Shown: positions 9,387 through 17,476 of the stretch, one piece after another
Position numbering within the stretch: position 1 is the first letter of the stretch
Layout of the letters: each line of letters begins with the position of its first letter
DNA from: Halomarina litorea
GTDB taxonomy: Archaea > Halobacteriota > Halobacteria > Halobacteriales > Haloarculaceae
Length of the DNA stretch: 64,000 nucleotides
Assembly: GCF_024227715.1 (NCBI RefSeq)
Contig: NZ_CP100448.1
Coordinates: 806,001-870,000 of the forward strand
Reading direction: 5' to 3'
Program-made: the position numbers and the translations under genes
The notes under the pieces: generated by a model
The model's database searches: none
Seen by the model: the letters and a program-made list of their open reading frames with translations, nothing else
Told to the model about the DNA's origin: nothing

Positions 9387-9605
9387 ATGAGCGACGACGA
9401 CCAGTGGCGCTTCGGCGTGGACGACCTTGGCGAGGCGGGCGAGGGCGACGGGACCGACGACGGAGAGACGGGCGAGGGCGTCCTCGGGTCGACCGACTCG
9501 CGTCTGCCCGACCCGGAACCCGGCTCCCCCTCCCTCGAGAACACCGCGTTCGTCCTGCTCGGATCGCTGACGGTGGTCGCCATCATCGCGCTGCTCCTCT
9601 TCTGA
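9387..9605 (+). CDS. Small acidic single-pass membrane protein (DUF7312-like)
   Basis: This 72-residue protein has an acidic, Gly/Asp-rich soluble N-terminal half followed by one C-terminal transmembrane helix (about 52-72, FVLLGSLTVVAIIALLLF). This is a tail-anchored layout. It resembles a conserved haloarchaeal family that I recall as DUF7312; no function is established. It lies 56 bases after metG and 49 bases before the permease gene, so co-transcription with either is possible. Confidence 0.7.
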   Translation: MSDDDQWRFGVDDLGEAGEGDGTDDGETGEGVLGSTDSRLPDPEPGSPSLENTAFVLLGSLTVVAIIALLLF

Positions 9606-9654
9606 CCCGACGACAGACACGAGTGGTTTACGGCTGGCCGGCGTAGCCCCGTCG

Positions 9655-10917
9655 ATGCGAGTCGACATCCTGTCCGACGGCGAACGCGCGCGGGTCGCGT
9701 GGTGGCTGTTCGGCCTCGCCCTGTTTCTGGTCCTCTCGTTCGTCGTCGGGGCGTTCCTCGGGACGTTCGTCCTCGGTCTGTTCCTCTACTACGCGACGCG
9801 CCCCGTCTACGACCGCCTCGACGACCGGGTGCGGCCGCCGAGTCTCGCGGCGGCCGTCGCGTTGCTGGCGCTGGCGGTGCCCATCGTCGTCCTCGTCGCC
9901 TACACGTCGCTCGTCGCCTTCCGTGAGCTGAGTCTCTTCGTGGGCACCCAGCAGACCGGCATCGCCGCCGCCATCGAACCGTACCTCGTCTCGGAGGGGG
10001 CAGTCAGCGACCCCGCGGACATCCTCTCATCGCTGGTCGAGGACCCGGGTCAGTTGACATCTATCGGGGGGTCGGCGGCGCTCGGGACGGCGCTCACCTC
10101 TCTCGCGGGTGCGCTGTCGGTCGTCCTCGGCGGCGCGCTCCAGTTGTTCATCGCGCTCGCGTTCGCGTTCTACCTGCTCCGCGACGACCGACGGCTGGCG
10201 GCGTGGACCCGGGCACGGCTCACCGACGGGAGCGCGGAGAGTCCCATTCGACAGTACGCCCGTGCGGTGGACCGCGACCTGAAGACCATCTACTTCGGCA
10301 ACATCCTCAACGCGTTCGCCATCGCCGTCATCGCCGCCGTCTCGTACAACCTCATCAACGTCTTCGCGCCGCCCGAACTCCTCGTCCCCTCGCCGACCCT
10401 GCTCGGCGCGCTGACGGGCGTGGGCAGTCTCATCCCCGTCGTCGGCATGAAGATCGTCTACGTGCCGGTCACGGTCGTCCTCACGGTGCAGGCGTTCCTC
10501 ACCGACCCCGCCCTCCTGTGGGTGCCGCTCGTCTTCGCCGCCATCTCGCTGGTCATCGTCGACACCATCCCCGACTTCCTGCTCCGGCCGTACGTCTCCG
10601 GGCGCAACCTCCACACCGGGTCGGTCATGTTCGCGTACATCCTCGGACCCATCCTCTTCGGCTGGTACGGCCTCTTCCTCGGACCGCTCTTGCTGGTGCT
10701 CGTCTTCCACTTCGTTCGCCTCGCCCTCCCCGGCCTCGTCCGGGGCCACGACCTCACGACGAGGACGAGCGAGTCGGTCCGCGACACGACCCGACAGTCG
10801 AACTTCGACCGGTTCGCCGTTGGAGAGAGCCGTGACCGGTCGTCCTCGCGCGGGTCCGGCGAACCGAACGCGGGCGGGCCGGCCACGGGGCCTCGGGGAA
10901 CGGACGCCGAGGACTAA
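9655..10917 (+). CDS. AI-2E family transporter (PerM/YdiK-like permease)
   Basis: This 420-residue membrane protein shows the AI-2E/PerM pattern: paired N-terminal helices (WWLFGLALFLVLSFVVGAFLGTFVLGLFLYYATRPVYDRL), a long central extracytoplasmic region, then helices with the family motifs FYLLRDDRR, PLLGALTGVGSLIPVVG-type (here LLGALTGVGSLIPVVGMK) and GPILFGWYGLFLGPLLLVL. The polar tail (about 365-420) is acidic and probably cytoplasmic. Members export diverse solutes, and some act as Na+/H+ antiporters in halophiles, which would fit this host. Substrate is not inferable. Confidence 0.88.
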   Translation: MRVDILSDGERARVAWWLFGLALFLVLSFVVGAFLGTFVLGLFLYYATRPVYDRLDDRVRPPSLAAAVALLALAVPIVVLVAYTSLVAFRELSLFVGTQQTGIAAAIEPYLVSEGAVSDPADILSSLVEDPGQLTSIGGSAALGTALTSLAGALSVVLGGALQLFIALAFAFYLLRDDRRLAAWTRARLTDGSAESPIRQYARAVDRDLKTIYFGNILNAFAIAVIAAVSYNLINVFAPPELLVPSPTLLGALTGVGSLIPVVGMKIVYVPVTVVLTVQAFLTDPALLWVPLVFAAISLVIVDTIPDFLLRPYVSGRNLHTGSVMFAYILGPILFGWYGLFLGPLLLVLVFHFVRLALPGLVRGHDLTTRTSESVRDTTRQSNFDRFAVGESRDRSSSRGSGEPNAGGPATGPRGTDAED

Positions 10918-10963
10918 CCCGCGGCGGGCGAAGGGTTAACCGGGAAACCCGCGTACAGGGGCT

Positions 10964-11548
10964 ATGGTCGCCCTCCAACTCGGCGAGGTGCTCAACCTGT
11001 CCGTCCCGGTGCTCCTCTTACTGGCCGGTACGGGCCTCATCGTGGCGGAGGCGCTGGCTCCCGGGGCGCACTTCATCGTCGTCGGTATCGCGTTGCTCGT
11101 GGCGGGGCTGGTCGGCCTCGTGGTGGGGTCGACGCCGCTCGGGTTCCTCCTCATGACGCTGGCCGTCCTGCTGGCCGGCGCGGGGGCGTTCTACGCCTAC
11201 CGCGAGTTCGACCTCTACGGCGGGAAGGGGTTGAGCCAGACGAGCGACTCCCAGTCGCTCAAGGGCAAGACCGGGCGCGTCACCGAGACGGTCACGACGA
11301 CGGGCGGCGAGGTGAAACTCGACGCCGGCGGGTTCAACCCCTACTACGCCGCGCGGTCGATGGACGGCGAGATTCCCGAGGGGACCGAGGTGATGGTCAT
11401 CGACCCGGGCGGGGGGAACGTCATCACGGTCGAACCGCTCGAAGCGATCGAGGACCCCATCGACCGCGAACTGGCGCGGGGACGGGCGGCGCGCGACGCC
11501 GACCGGATCGCGGACGGTGAGTCGGAACGGGAGACGGAGACGACCTGA
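10964..11548 (+). CDS. NfeD family membrane protein
   Basis: This 194-residue protein has three to four transmembrane helices in the first 75 residues (LLLLAGTGLIVAEALAPGAHFIVVGIALLVAGLVGLV) and a C-terminal OB-fold domain (about 95-160; LKGKTGRVTETV, GEIPEGTEVMVIDPGGGNVITVEPL), the NfeD-C layout. NfeD proteins work with SPFH/stomatin proteins, and the pair is usually adjacent. Here the SPFH gene begins 1.2 kb downstream, with an oppositely oriented regulator between them. It lacks the ClpP-like protease domain of long NfeD proteins. Confidence 0.88.
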   Translation: MVALQLGEVLNLSVPVLLLLAGTGLIVAEALAPGAHFIVVGIALLVAGLVGLVVGSTPLGFLLMTLAVLLAGAGAFYAYREFDLYGGKGLSQTSDSQSLKGKTGRVTETVTTTGGEVKLDAGGFNPYYAARSMDGEIPEGTEVMVIDPGGGNVITVEPLEAIEDPIDRELARGRAARDADRIADGESERETETT

Positions 11549-11847
11549 GCGCGACCCCGGTGGTGGATGGAGTGTCTGCTCTCCCTGCCAGAACCGGGGG
11601 AAAAGCGACGTGACGGGTCGGTCGTGACTCCCGCGCCGTGGCGGCGTCGGTCCGGACCGCGTCGCCGGCCTCCGGAGTCGTCGAACGCGGATGCGACTCG
11701 ACCGACCGGTCGCGTCGAGGGGGCACCTGTGGTGCACGCCACTCGCGTGCAGGTGGGCGAAGGCCGCGTCGTCGGTAATAATTGCACTATCGACGGTGAA
11801 GCGATTTATTCTCGGTCCGCCGTCGACGGGAGGCGACGACCGCCGGT
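11549..11847. other. 299-base gap with no recognised gene
   Basis: This gap lies between the convergent NfeD and HTH-10 genes. It is GC-rich except for an A/T-rich patch at about 11776-11815 (contains taataattgcac and gcgatttattc). I see no plausible coding frame, hairpin terminator or RNA gene. Confidence 0.6.
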
Positions 11848-12486
11848 TCACTTGAGCGTCGAGGCGACGAGCGTGGCGAGGCCCCGACGGATGCGCTGTG
11901 AGGCGGCGGTGTCGGAGATGTCCAACTGGTTCGCGAGATCCATCAGCGTGGCCTCCCGCGGGATGGAGAAGTAGCCGTTCTCGAGGGCGACGAGGAGCGT
12001 GTGGCGTTGCTGGTCGGTGAGTCCGTACGGGGCCTCCTCGCCGGCGTCCGTCAGGTCGCGGACCTTCTGGACGTCGAGCGAGACGTCCGACTCCATACAG
12101 CGGTTGTAGAACGTCGAGAGGGACTCGAAGTCGGGAAACCGTATCTCGAAGGTCCACCTGCCCTCCCCACAGGCCGCCGAGAGGACGACGCTCTCGGTGG
12201 CCCCGAGTACGTCGACGAACCCGTCGTCCACCCGTGCCATCTCGACGGCGACGAGGGTCTCGTCACCCAGTGCTCCGATGGTCCGCCGGCGCTCGATCAG
12301 AGAGCTGTCGTCGAGTCGTTCCTCGACCAGACTCACGTGCTCGCTGTCGACCCAGACCTGCGCCGGGAGGGGCTGTCCGAGGGGCGTGGCGGCCTCGAGG
12401 CGCACGTCGACGGTCCCACCGGCGGTCAGCACCTCGCCGAGTTCGAAGTCCGTGGCCGGAACACCGAAGCGAGCGACGACGCTCAT
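11848..12486 (-). CDS. Bacterio-opsin activator-like HTH-10 transcription regulator
   Basis: This 212-residue protein has an N-terminal sensory-like region (about 1-150) and a C-terminal HTH-10 domain with the diagnostic sequence LTDQQRHTLLVALENGYFSIPREATLMDLANQLDISDTAASQRIRRGL. This is the DNA-binding module shared with Bat and many haloarchaeal regulators. The N-terminal part is the short type without obvious PAS or GAF domains. The frame extends 77 codons further upstream, but the ATG at 12486 gives MSVVARFGVP, a typical beginning, and the extension has no family features. The gene separates nfeD from the SPFH gene and may respond to membrane state; that is inference. Confidence 0.85.
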   Translation of the reverse strand: MSVVARFGVPATDFELGEVLTAGGTVDVRLEAATPLGQPLPAQVWVDSEHVSLVEERLDDSSLIERRRTIGALGDETLVAVEMARVDDGFVDVLGATESVVLSAACGEGRWTFEIRFPDFESLSTFYNRCMESDVSLDVQKVRDLTDAGEEAPYGLTDQQRHTLLVALENGYFSIPREATLMDLANQLDISDTAASQRIRRGLATLVASTLK

Positions 12487-12655
12487 CGCCGGAGGAGTGT
12501 CTGGTGGTCGGTGACCCGACCCAATACCTGACCGTCGAGGCTCGCCGTCATCGAGTGTGAACCGGGAGTGAACGCACGTTATACCGCAGGCATTGATGAT
12601 GAAGGTGTTTTTATCGGGGGGTGGGATTACGGCCGTTCCTCTCGTTGCGTCTCCG

Positions 12656-12677
12656 CCCGCTCTAGCGGGACGTCCCG
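12656..12677. repeat. Two overlapping perfect palindromes
   Basis: The first inverted repeat is cccgct/agcggg with a 2-base loop (12656-12669). The second is the perfect 12-base palindrome cgggacgtcccg (12666-12677). They share four bases, so only one hairpin can form at a time. They lie about 30 bases upstream of the SPFH gene's TATA-like box. Confidence 0.6.
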
Positions 12678-12705
12678 ATCGCCTCGCCCATCGCGACGAA
12701 GCGAA

Positions 12706-12715
12706 CCCTTTTGTC
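12706..12715 (+). promoter_or_regulatory. TATA-like box for the SPFH gene
   Basis: The stretch cccttttgtc, preceded by a purine-rich BRE-like gcgaa, is centred about 28 bases before ATG 12738. Confidence 0.5.
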
Positions 12716-12737
12716 AACGCTCACCAAATACACCCTC

Positions 12738-14003
12738 ATGTTCTCCGCGCCGTTGCAAGCCGGCTTCTTCCTCCCCATCGTCGGGTTGGTACTGTTGCTC
12801 ATCGCCATCGTGGCGGTGTGGCAGTCGGTCGAAATCGTCAACGCGTACGAGAAGCGCGCGCTGACGGTGTTCGGCGAGTACCGGAAGTTGCTCGAACCGG
12901 GTATCAACTTCGTCCCGCCGTTCGTCTCGCGGACGTACGCCTTCGACATGCGCACGCAGACCCTCGACGTGCCCCGGCAGGAGGCCATCACGCGGGACAA
13001 CTCGCCGGTCACCGCCGACGCCGTCGTCTACATCAAGGTGATGGACGCGAAGAAGGCGTTCCTCGAAGTCGACGACTACAAACGCGCCGTCTCCAACCTC
13101 GCCCAGACCACCCTCCGGGCCGTCCTGGGCGACATGGAACTCGACGACACGCTCAACAAACGACAGGAGATCAACGCCCGCATCCGCAAGGAACTCGACG
13201 AACCCACCGACGAGTGGGGGGTCAGAGTCGAGTCCGTCGAGGTCCGCGAGGTCAACCCCTCGCAGGACGTCCAGCAGGCGATGGAACAGCAGACGTCGGC
13301 CGAGCGCCGTCGCCGCGCCATGATTCTGGAGGCGCAGGGTGAACGTCGCAGCGCCGTCGAGAAGGCGGAAGGTGAGAAGCAGTCGAACATCATCCGCGCG
13401 CAGGGTGAGAAGCAGAGCCAGATCCTCGAAGCGCAGGGGGACGCCATCTCGACGGTCCTCCGGGCGAAGTCCGCGGAGTCGATGGGCGAACGCGCCATCA
13501 TCGAGAAGGGTATGGAGACGCTGGCGACCATCGGCCAGAGCGAGTCCACCACCTTCGTCCTCCCGCAGGAACTCACCTCGCTGGTGGGTCGCTACGGCAA
13601 GCACCTCTCGGGGAGCGACGTGGAGAGCGAGGGCATCTCGCTCGACAGCCTCGACTTCGACGCGGAGACCCGCGAGATGCTCGGCCTCGACGACATCGAG
13701 GAGATACTGGGACAGATCGACCAGGCCGCCGAGATGGACGTCGAGGCGATGGAACAGGAGGCACAGGCCATCAAGGCCGGCGCCGACCCGAACGACATCA
13801 AGGACCCCGACGAGGTCATCGAGGAGATGGACGCCGAGATGGGCGGCTCCGCGATGGACACGCCCGACACCGAGCAGGGGGCCAACGAGGCGACGAGCGC
13901 CAGCGGGAACGGTGCCGACCGCGACGGCGTGACCGAGGCCGACGACGAGGCGAAGGCCGACGACCGACAGGCAGAGCGCGAACCGGAACCCGAGTCCGAG
14001 TAA
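12738..14003 (+). CDS. SPFH/band 7 (stomatin/HflC-like) membrane protein
   Basis: This 421-residue protein has an N-terminal membrane helix (about 7-30, LPIVGLVLLLIAIVAVWQSV) followed by a band 7 domain (YEKRALTVFGEYRKLLEPGINFVPPFVSRTYAFDMRTQTLDVP...QEAITRDNSPVTADAVVYIKV). Next is the repeated coiled-coil flotillin-like segment (EAQGERRSAVEKAEGEKQSNIIRAQGEKQSQILEAQGDA), and then a long acidic tail (about 300-421) unusual for bacterial stomatins but common in haloarchaea. Such proteins oligomerise into membrane microdomain scaffolds with NfeD partners. The frame opens 27 bases upstream with TTG, but ATG 12738 fits the promoter spacing. Confidence 0.9.
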   Translation: MFSAPLQAGFFLPIVGLVLLLIAIVAVWQSVEIVNAYEKRALTVFGEYRKLLEPGINFVPPFVSRTYAFDMRTQTLDVPRQEAITRDNSPVTADAVVYIKVMDAKKAFLEVDDYKRAVSNLAQTTLRAVLGDMELDDTLNKRQEINARIRKELDEPTDEWGVRVESVEVREVNPSQDVQQAMEQQTSAERRRRAMILEAQGERRSAVEKAEGEKQSNIIRAQGEKQSQILEAQGDAISTVLRAKSAESMGERAIIEKGMETLATIGQSESTTFVLPQELTSLVGRYGKHLSGSDVESEGISLDSLDFDAETREMLGLDDIEEILGQIDQAAEMDVEAMEQEAQAIKAGADPNDIKDPDEVIEEMDAEMGGSAMDTPDTEQGANEATSASGNGADRDGVTEADDEAKADDRQAEREPEPESE

Positions 14004-14033
14004 TCCGGAACCGAGTCACGATTCGGGCGAAGT

Positions 14034-14042
14034 GGTTTTACT
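14034..14042 (+). promoter_or_regulatory. TATA-like box for the winged-helix regulator
   Basis: The stretch ggttttact is centred about 30 bases before ATG 14068. Confidence 0.45.
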
Positions 14043-14067
14043 GTCGACTACCTAAGGCCAGACAGAG

Positions 14068-14682
14068 ATGGGAGAGCCGAGCGACGGGGTCGACCCGGAG
14101 AAGCGTGCGACGCTCCGGCGGTTCGCCGCACTGGGTGCCGCCGGCCCGCTCGCACGCCTGGCAGAGGGCGACCGAAGCGGGGAAAGCGACGCCCGCGACG
14201 CCATCGTCGGCTACCTCTCGACCACGCCGGGCGCGCACTTCTCGAAGGTCCGCGACGACCTCTCGCTCGGGACCGGCGAGGCACAGCACCACCTCCGCAG
14301 GCTGGTCGAGGCCGGCGTGGTCGAGAGCTTTCGCGACGGCGAGTACCGCCGGTTCGTCCTCTCGGGGCGGTTCTCCCCGCAGGAGAAGCGCGCGCTCGGC
14401 TACCTCCGCCGGGAGACGCCTCGCGGGATGCTGGTCGCCCTCCTGCGGGACCCGGAGACGACGGCCAGCGACCTCGCCGACCGGGTGGGCGTCTCCCGGC
14501 CGACGGTGAGCAAGTACGCGAAGGAACTGGAGGATGCGGGCCTGCTCTCGCGGACGGAGGGCTACGCGCTCGTCGACCCCGAGCGACTGTTGACGCTCAT
14601 CGTGCGGTACGCGGACTCCTTCGACGGCGAGTCGATGGCGCTGGCCGACGACGCGGCCACCCTCGTCCGCTACGACCCCTGA
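14068..14682 (+). CDS. Double winged-helix transcription regulator
   Basis: This 204-residue protein contains two winged-helix modules. The first is at about 46-105 (DAIVGYLSTTPGAHFSKVRDDLSLGTGEAQHHLRRLVEAGVVESFRDGEYRRFVL) and the second at about 112-170 (ALGYLRRETPRGMLVALLRDPETTASDLADRVGVSRPTVSKYAKELEDAGLLSR). This layout belongs to a haloarchaeal regulator family with MarR/TrmB-like domains. The N-terminus (KRATLRRFAALGAAGPLARL) superficially resembles a Tat signal, but an export signal on a DNA-binding protein would be odd. It lies 64 bases after the SPFH gene with its own TATA-like box. Confidence 0.8.
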   Translation: MGEPSDGVDPEKRATLRRFAALGAAGPLARLAEGDRSGESDARDAIVGYLSTTPGAHFSKVRDDLSLGTGEAQHHLRRLVEAGVVESFRDGEYRRFVLSGRFSPQEKRALGYLRRETPRGMLVALLRDPETTASDLADRVGVSRPTVSKYAKELEDAGLLSRTEGYALVDPERLLTLIVRYADSFDGESMALADDAATLVRYDP

Positions 14683-14691
14683 ACGGACTCT

Positions 14692-14931
14692 CTAGCCGGT
14701 GACCTTCCACGTCGTCCCGGAGGAGTAGCCCCACTTCTCGATGGACAGCGACGTGGCCTCGCGGACCGCCCGCATGTTCGCACCGACCTCCTTCGCGCTC
14801 ATCCCGAGGGCGTCGCCGATGAGCCGCGACTTGAAGTAGGTCTTCGTCCCGGCGTTCTCGGTGAGGAAGGTCGCGATGCGCTGTTGTTTCTCGGTCAGGT
14901 CCGGTATCGCCGCGCCGGCAGTCGCACTCAT
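14692..14931 (-). CDS. Small haloarchaeal HTH-like protein (DUF7123-like)
   Basis: This 79-residue protein has the pattern LTEKQQRIATFLTENAGTKTYFKSRLIGDALGMSAKEVGANMRAVREATSLSIEKWGYSSGTTWKVTG. It looks like a compact winged helix: a helical core, a recognition-like helix around AKEVGANMRAV, and a beta wing ending in TWKV. Haloarchaeal genomes carry conserved copies that I recall as DUF7123. It is last in a run of minus-strand genes but 187 bases from the TRAM gene, so it probably has its own promoter. Confidence 0.7.
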   Translation of the reverse strand: MSATAGAAIPDLTEKQQRIATFLTENAGTKTYFKSRLIGDALGMSAKEVGANMRAVREATSLSIEKWGYSSGTTWKVTG

Positions 14932-14986
14932 GGTGTTCGGGAAGGTCCGTCACGGTATAGGGGGTTTGGTACAGTGGGTTAACAGG

Positions 14987-15003
14987 CCGCAGTCGTGCGG
15001 TTT
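14987..15003 (+). repeat. Intergenic hairpin motif, copy 2
   Basis: The ccgca-gtcg-tgcgg hairpin followed by TTT is identical to copy 1 over 17 bases of stem, loop and first T residues. It lies in the 187-base gap between two minus-strand genes, in the plus orientation. Confidence 0.5.
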
Positions 15004-15118
15004 CGAGCGAAATCGACGCGCACTGGCCGGACCACGGGGTGTCGAGGTGGGGGTCGGTGGTACACGAGGACAACCGCCTCGCGGGGACCCGAGCAGAGAG
15101 AAGGGCCGAGGGTGCGGG

Positions 15119-15511
15119 CTACTCGATGGTCTCGCCGACGGCGAAGTTGGACTTGACCTCGGTGATCTCGACCTTGACGCGTTCGCCGACCTCCGTGTCG
15201 GGGACGATGATGACGTAGCCCCGTTCGACGCGGGCGATGCCGTCGCCCTGCTTGCCGAGGTCCTCGATTTCGACGTACCGAATCTCGCCGATCTCGACGG
15301 GTGGCTGCGGTTCGTCGGGGGCGGTCGTCCGGGTGGTCTCCTCGGCGGACTCCGCCTCTCCCCCGGCGGCGATGAGGGCGACGCGGTAGGTCTGGCCGGC
15401 GTCGATGGCACCCGTCTCGATCTCTCGGCGCGGTACCTCGACGACGTAGCGGTCGCCCTCCTCCGACACCTCGGCGCTAAACAGACACAGCAGCTTTTCT
15501 GAGATTTCCAT
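15119..15511 (-). CDS. TRAM domain RNA-binding protein
   Basis: This 130-residue protein ends in a TRAM domain (about 68-130): EIGEIRYVEIEDLGKQGDGIARVERGYVIIVPDTEVGERVKVEITEVKSNFAVGETIE. This beta-barrel RNA-binding fold is found in archaeal single-domain TRAM proteins, which act as cold-shock-like RNA chaperones. The N-terminal part (about 1-60) is a haloarchaeal extension with an acidic linker. The start ATG at 15511 was chosen over an upstream in-frame ATG because MEISEKLLCLF is the conserved beginning. Confidence 0.85.
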   Translation of the reverse strand: MEISEKLLCLFSAEVSEEGDRYVVEVPRREIETGAIDAGQTYRVALIAAGGEAESAEETTRTTAPDEPQPPVEIGEIRYVEIEDLGKQGDGIARVERGYVIIVPDTEVGERVKVEITEVKSNFAVGETIE

Positions 15512-15565
15512 TGAGAGGCCTCCGAGCGGGGAATCTATGCCGAGGGCTAAAGGCCTTGCCACGCG

Positions 15566-16279
15566 CTATCGAGGCGTCCCGTCCGGCCGCTTCGCCCCCT
15601 CCGAGTCGTGGACGACGACGTCGCCCGGCGACCGGTCGACGGACTCGTAGTTGTCCCGCACCCCGATGGCCTCCTCCAGTTCCCTGACGGCGCGTTCTTT
15701 CAGCGCCCCCGCGAGTTCCTCGGCGTCCTCGCGCGAGATGTCCCGACCCAGTCCCTCGCACTCGTGGGCGCGGACGAGTCCCTCCTCGTCGTCGGTTTCG
15801 CCGGCTTCCCGTTGCGCTTCCAGCGCAACACTGTCGACCGCCTCCCCCATCGGTTGGCTCGTCCCCGCCAGCGCCACGCTGAACGGGTAGGTCCGGCAGA
15901 TGAGCGGGCGCGAGTCGTGGACCGTACAGGCCCCTCGTCCCGAGTCGTCCTCGGCGTAGAACGTGCAGTCGCCACACGAGTCGGTCTGAAGCGCCCACTC
16001 GAACGTCTCGCCCTCGGGGCCGTCCGCGCCCTCGGCGAGGCCGTAGGGCATGGGGCGGGCGACGTCGCGCCACTCCCCTCTGGTCTCCGCTTCCAGTTCG
16101 CGCACCTCGTCGGGGAACACCGTCGCGGTGTGCGGTTCCCGGTCGCCGTCGTCGCCCTCGTAGCCCTTACAGCAGGCCCCGCAGCGCGTACACTCGAAGC
16201 CGATCGACTCGATGGCGTCGGCCAGTTTTCCGACCGGGAGGGCGCGGGCGCGGTCGAGTTCGGCCTCCAGTGACTCCAT
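15566..16279 (-). CDS. YkgJ family cysteine-cluster protein
   Basis: This 237-residue protein carries the YkgJ/UPF0153 zinc or iron-sulfur-binding cysteine pattern: FECTRCGACCKGYEG (four cysteines within about 38-46), then DSCGDCTFYAEDD, ACTVHDSRPLICRTYPFSV and a later HEC. The spacing CxxCGxCC...C..HxxRPxxCRxYPF is diagnostic for the family. The acidic C-terminal half is haloarchaeal. Function is unproven; related proteins bind Fe-S or zinc. The start ATG at 16279 follows the MBL-fold gene by 44 bases, suggesting an operon with it. Confidence 0.82.
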   Translation of the reverse strand: MESLEAELDRARALPVGKLADAIESIGFECTRCGACCKGYEGDDGDREPHTATVFPDEVRELEAETRGEWRDVARPMPYGLAEGADGPEGETFEWALQTDSCGDCTFYAEDDSGRGACTVHDSRPLICRTYPFSVALAGTSQPMGEAVDSVALEAQREAGETDDEEGLVRAHECEGLGRDISREDAEELAGALKERAVRELEEAIGVRDNYESVDRSPGDVVVHDSEGAKRPDGTPR

Positions 16280-16323
16280 GGTCGGGGTGGGGGCAGGAGA
16301 CGCAAAAGGGGCGCGTTCGCGGG

Positions 16324-17148
16324 TCAGGCGGACTCGACGGTGCGAGCGTGCCCGCTGGCACGAGCGCACTCCCCGTCCCACCGGATTCGCCCCTCGACGG
16401 CGAGTTTCTCCAAGTGGGCGAGAACCGTCGCCTCGGCGAGTCGCCGGACGGCGGAGACGTCCTTCTCGTAGGCGGCGTCCGTGACCTCTGGGACCGTCTC
16501 CGCGCCCTCATCGACGGCCCACCGGACCTTCGCTTCCCGGCGGCGGCGGTGGTCGACGAGTCGCCGGGCGGTCGCTCGGGGGTCGTGGATGACCGGCCCG
16601 TGGCCGGGCAGGAGGCGGGCGGGGTTCCGCGCGTGGACCCGGCGGAGCGAGGAGACGTACGAGCGCACGTCGCCCTCGGGGGCACCGACGACGACGCTCC
16701 CCTCGGCGACGGCGAGGTCACCCGAGACGACGAGTTCGCCCGCGTCCGACTGGAAGGAGAACCCGACGTGTTCGGGGGCGTGCCCCGGCAGGTCGAGGAC
16801 CGTCACGGGACCGTCGCCGGTCTCGATGCGGGTCCCCTCCCGGAACGTGCGGTCGGGGGTGACGCCGGTTGCGCGTTCGAAGGCGGCCTCGCGGCCGGCG
16901 CGCGCCCACACCGTCGCGCCCGTCTCGCGGGCGACGTCCGCCACGGCCCCGACGTGGTCCGGATGGTGGTGCGTGACGGCGACGTGGCCCACGTCCGCGC
17001 CGTCGAGGAGCGTCGTCAGGTCGTCGCCGCGGGCCGCCGGGTCGACGACGAGTGCCCTGTCGTCGCCGAGGCGGTAGCAGTTCGTCGCCCCTTCGGGGGC
17101 GGCCGTCTCGACGGTCAGTGCAGCGTGGTTCCACGAGTCGATGGCCAT
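16324..17148 (-). CDS. MBL-fold metallo-hydrolase (LACTB2/RNase Z superfamily)
   Basis: This 274-residue protein has the metallo-beta-lactamase signature THHHPDHVG (HxHxDH), downstream metal ligands LPGHAPEHVGF and SGDLAV, and LLPGHGPVIHDP. A C-terminal winged-helix-like segment (about 195-265) matches the LACTB2-type arrangement. Glyoxalase II-like or nuclease activity are both possible; the LACTB2-like tail favours hydrolysis of a bulky substrate. It is separated by 39 bases from the upstream MarR-like gene and lies in the same minus-strand run as the YkgJ gene. Confidence 0.85.
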   Translation of the reverse strand: MAIDSWNHAALTVETAAPEGATNCYRLGDDRALVVDPAARGDDLTTLLDGADVGHVAVTHHHPDHVGAVADVARETGATVWARAGREAAFERATGVTPDRTFREGTRIETGDGPVTVLDLPGHAPEHVGFSFQSDAGELVVSGDLAVAEGSVVVGAPEGDVRSYVSSLRRVHARNPARLLPGHGPVIHDPRATARRLVDHRRRREAKVRWAVDEGAETVPEVTDAAYEKDVSAVRRLAEATVLAHLEKLAVEGRIRWDGECARASGHARTVESA

Positions 17149-17187
17149 GGCTGGGGGTCGTGGGGGGAGACGAAAAACGCTCGTCGA

Positions 17188-17463
17188 TTACTCGGAGAGG
17201 AAGTAGACCTGCTTGCGGGCGTCGCGGAAGCTGTAGCGGGACTCGACGAGGTCGGCTTCCTCGAGGCGGTTCAGCGCGTAGCGGACGGTGCGGTCGGGGA
17301 GGAGCGACTCCTCGGCGAGTTGGCCCTGCGAGAGGGGGGCGTCGTCCTCCAGCACCTTCGCGACCAACTTGGCGCTCGGGGGGAGTTCCCGAAGGCGTTC
17401 GCGGACTTCGGGGTTCTGTAGGGGAGTCTCGCTTGCGGCCTGCTTCTCTGCCTGCGTGCTCAT
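17188..17463 (-). CDS. MarR-like winged-helix regulator
   Basis: This 91-residue protein is essentially one winged-helix domain: LRELPPSAKLVAKVLEDDAPLSQGQLAEESLLPDRTVRYALNRLEEADLVESRYSFRDARKQVYFL. It is the compact MarR/HTH-20-like type common in haloarchaea. The frame extends much further upstream, but ATG 17463 gives MSTQAEKQ, and a TATA-like ggtttac lies about 27 bases before it on this strand. A short palindrome touches the start codon and may be its own operator. Confidence 0.82.
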   Translation of the reverse strand: MSTQAEKQAASETPLQNPEVRERLRELPPSAKLVAKVLEDDAPLSQGQLAEESLLPDRTVRYALNRLEEADLVESRYSFRDARKQVYFLSE

Positions 17464-17476
17464 ACCATGGCTGGTA
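17463..17476. promoter_or_regulatory. Candidate autoregulatory palindrome at the MarR-like gene start
   Basis: The inverted repeat tacca/tggta with a 4-base spacer overlaps the last base of the start codon region of the minus-strand regulator gene. Its position between the TATA-like element and the coding region would let a bound repressor block initiation. Confidence 0.3.

Noticed and set aside
7077-9605. 842-codon plus-strand frame overlapping metG in another frame
   Set aside because: Arg/Pro/Gly-rich off-frame translation of metG; its start lies in the intergenic gap.
14068-14160. Tat signal at the N-terminus of the winged-helix regulator
   Set aside because: The RR is followed by a helix interrupted by Pro, Arg and Glu with no proper hydrophobic core, and the rest is a cytoplasmic DNA-binding protein.
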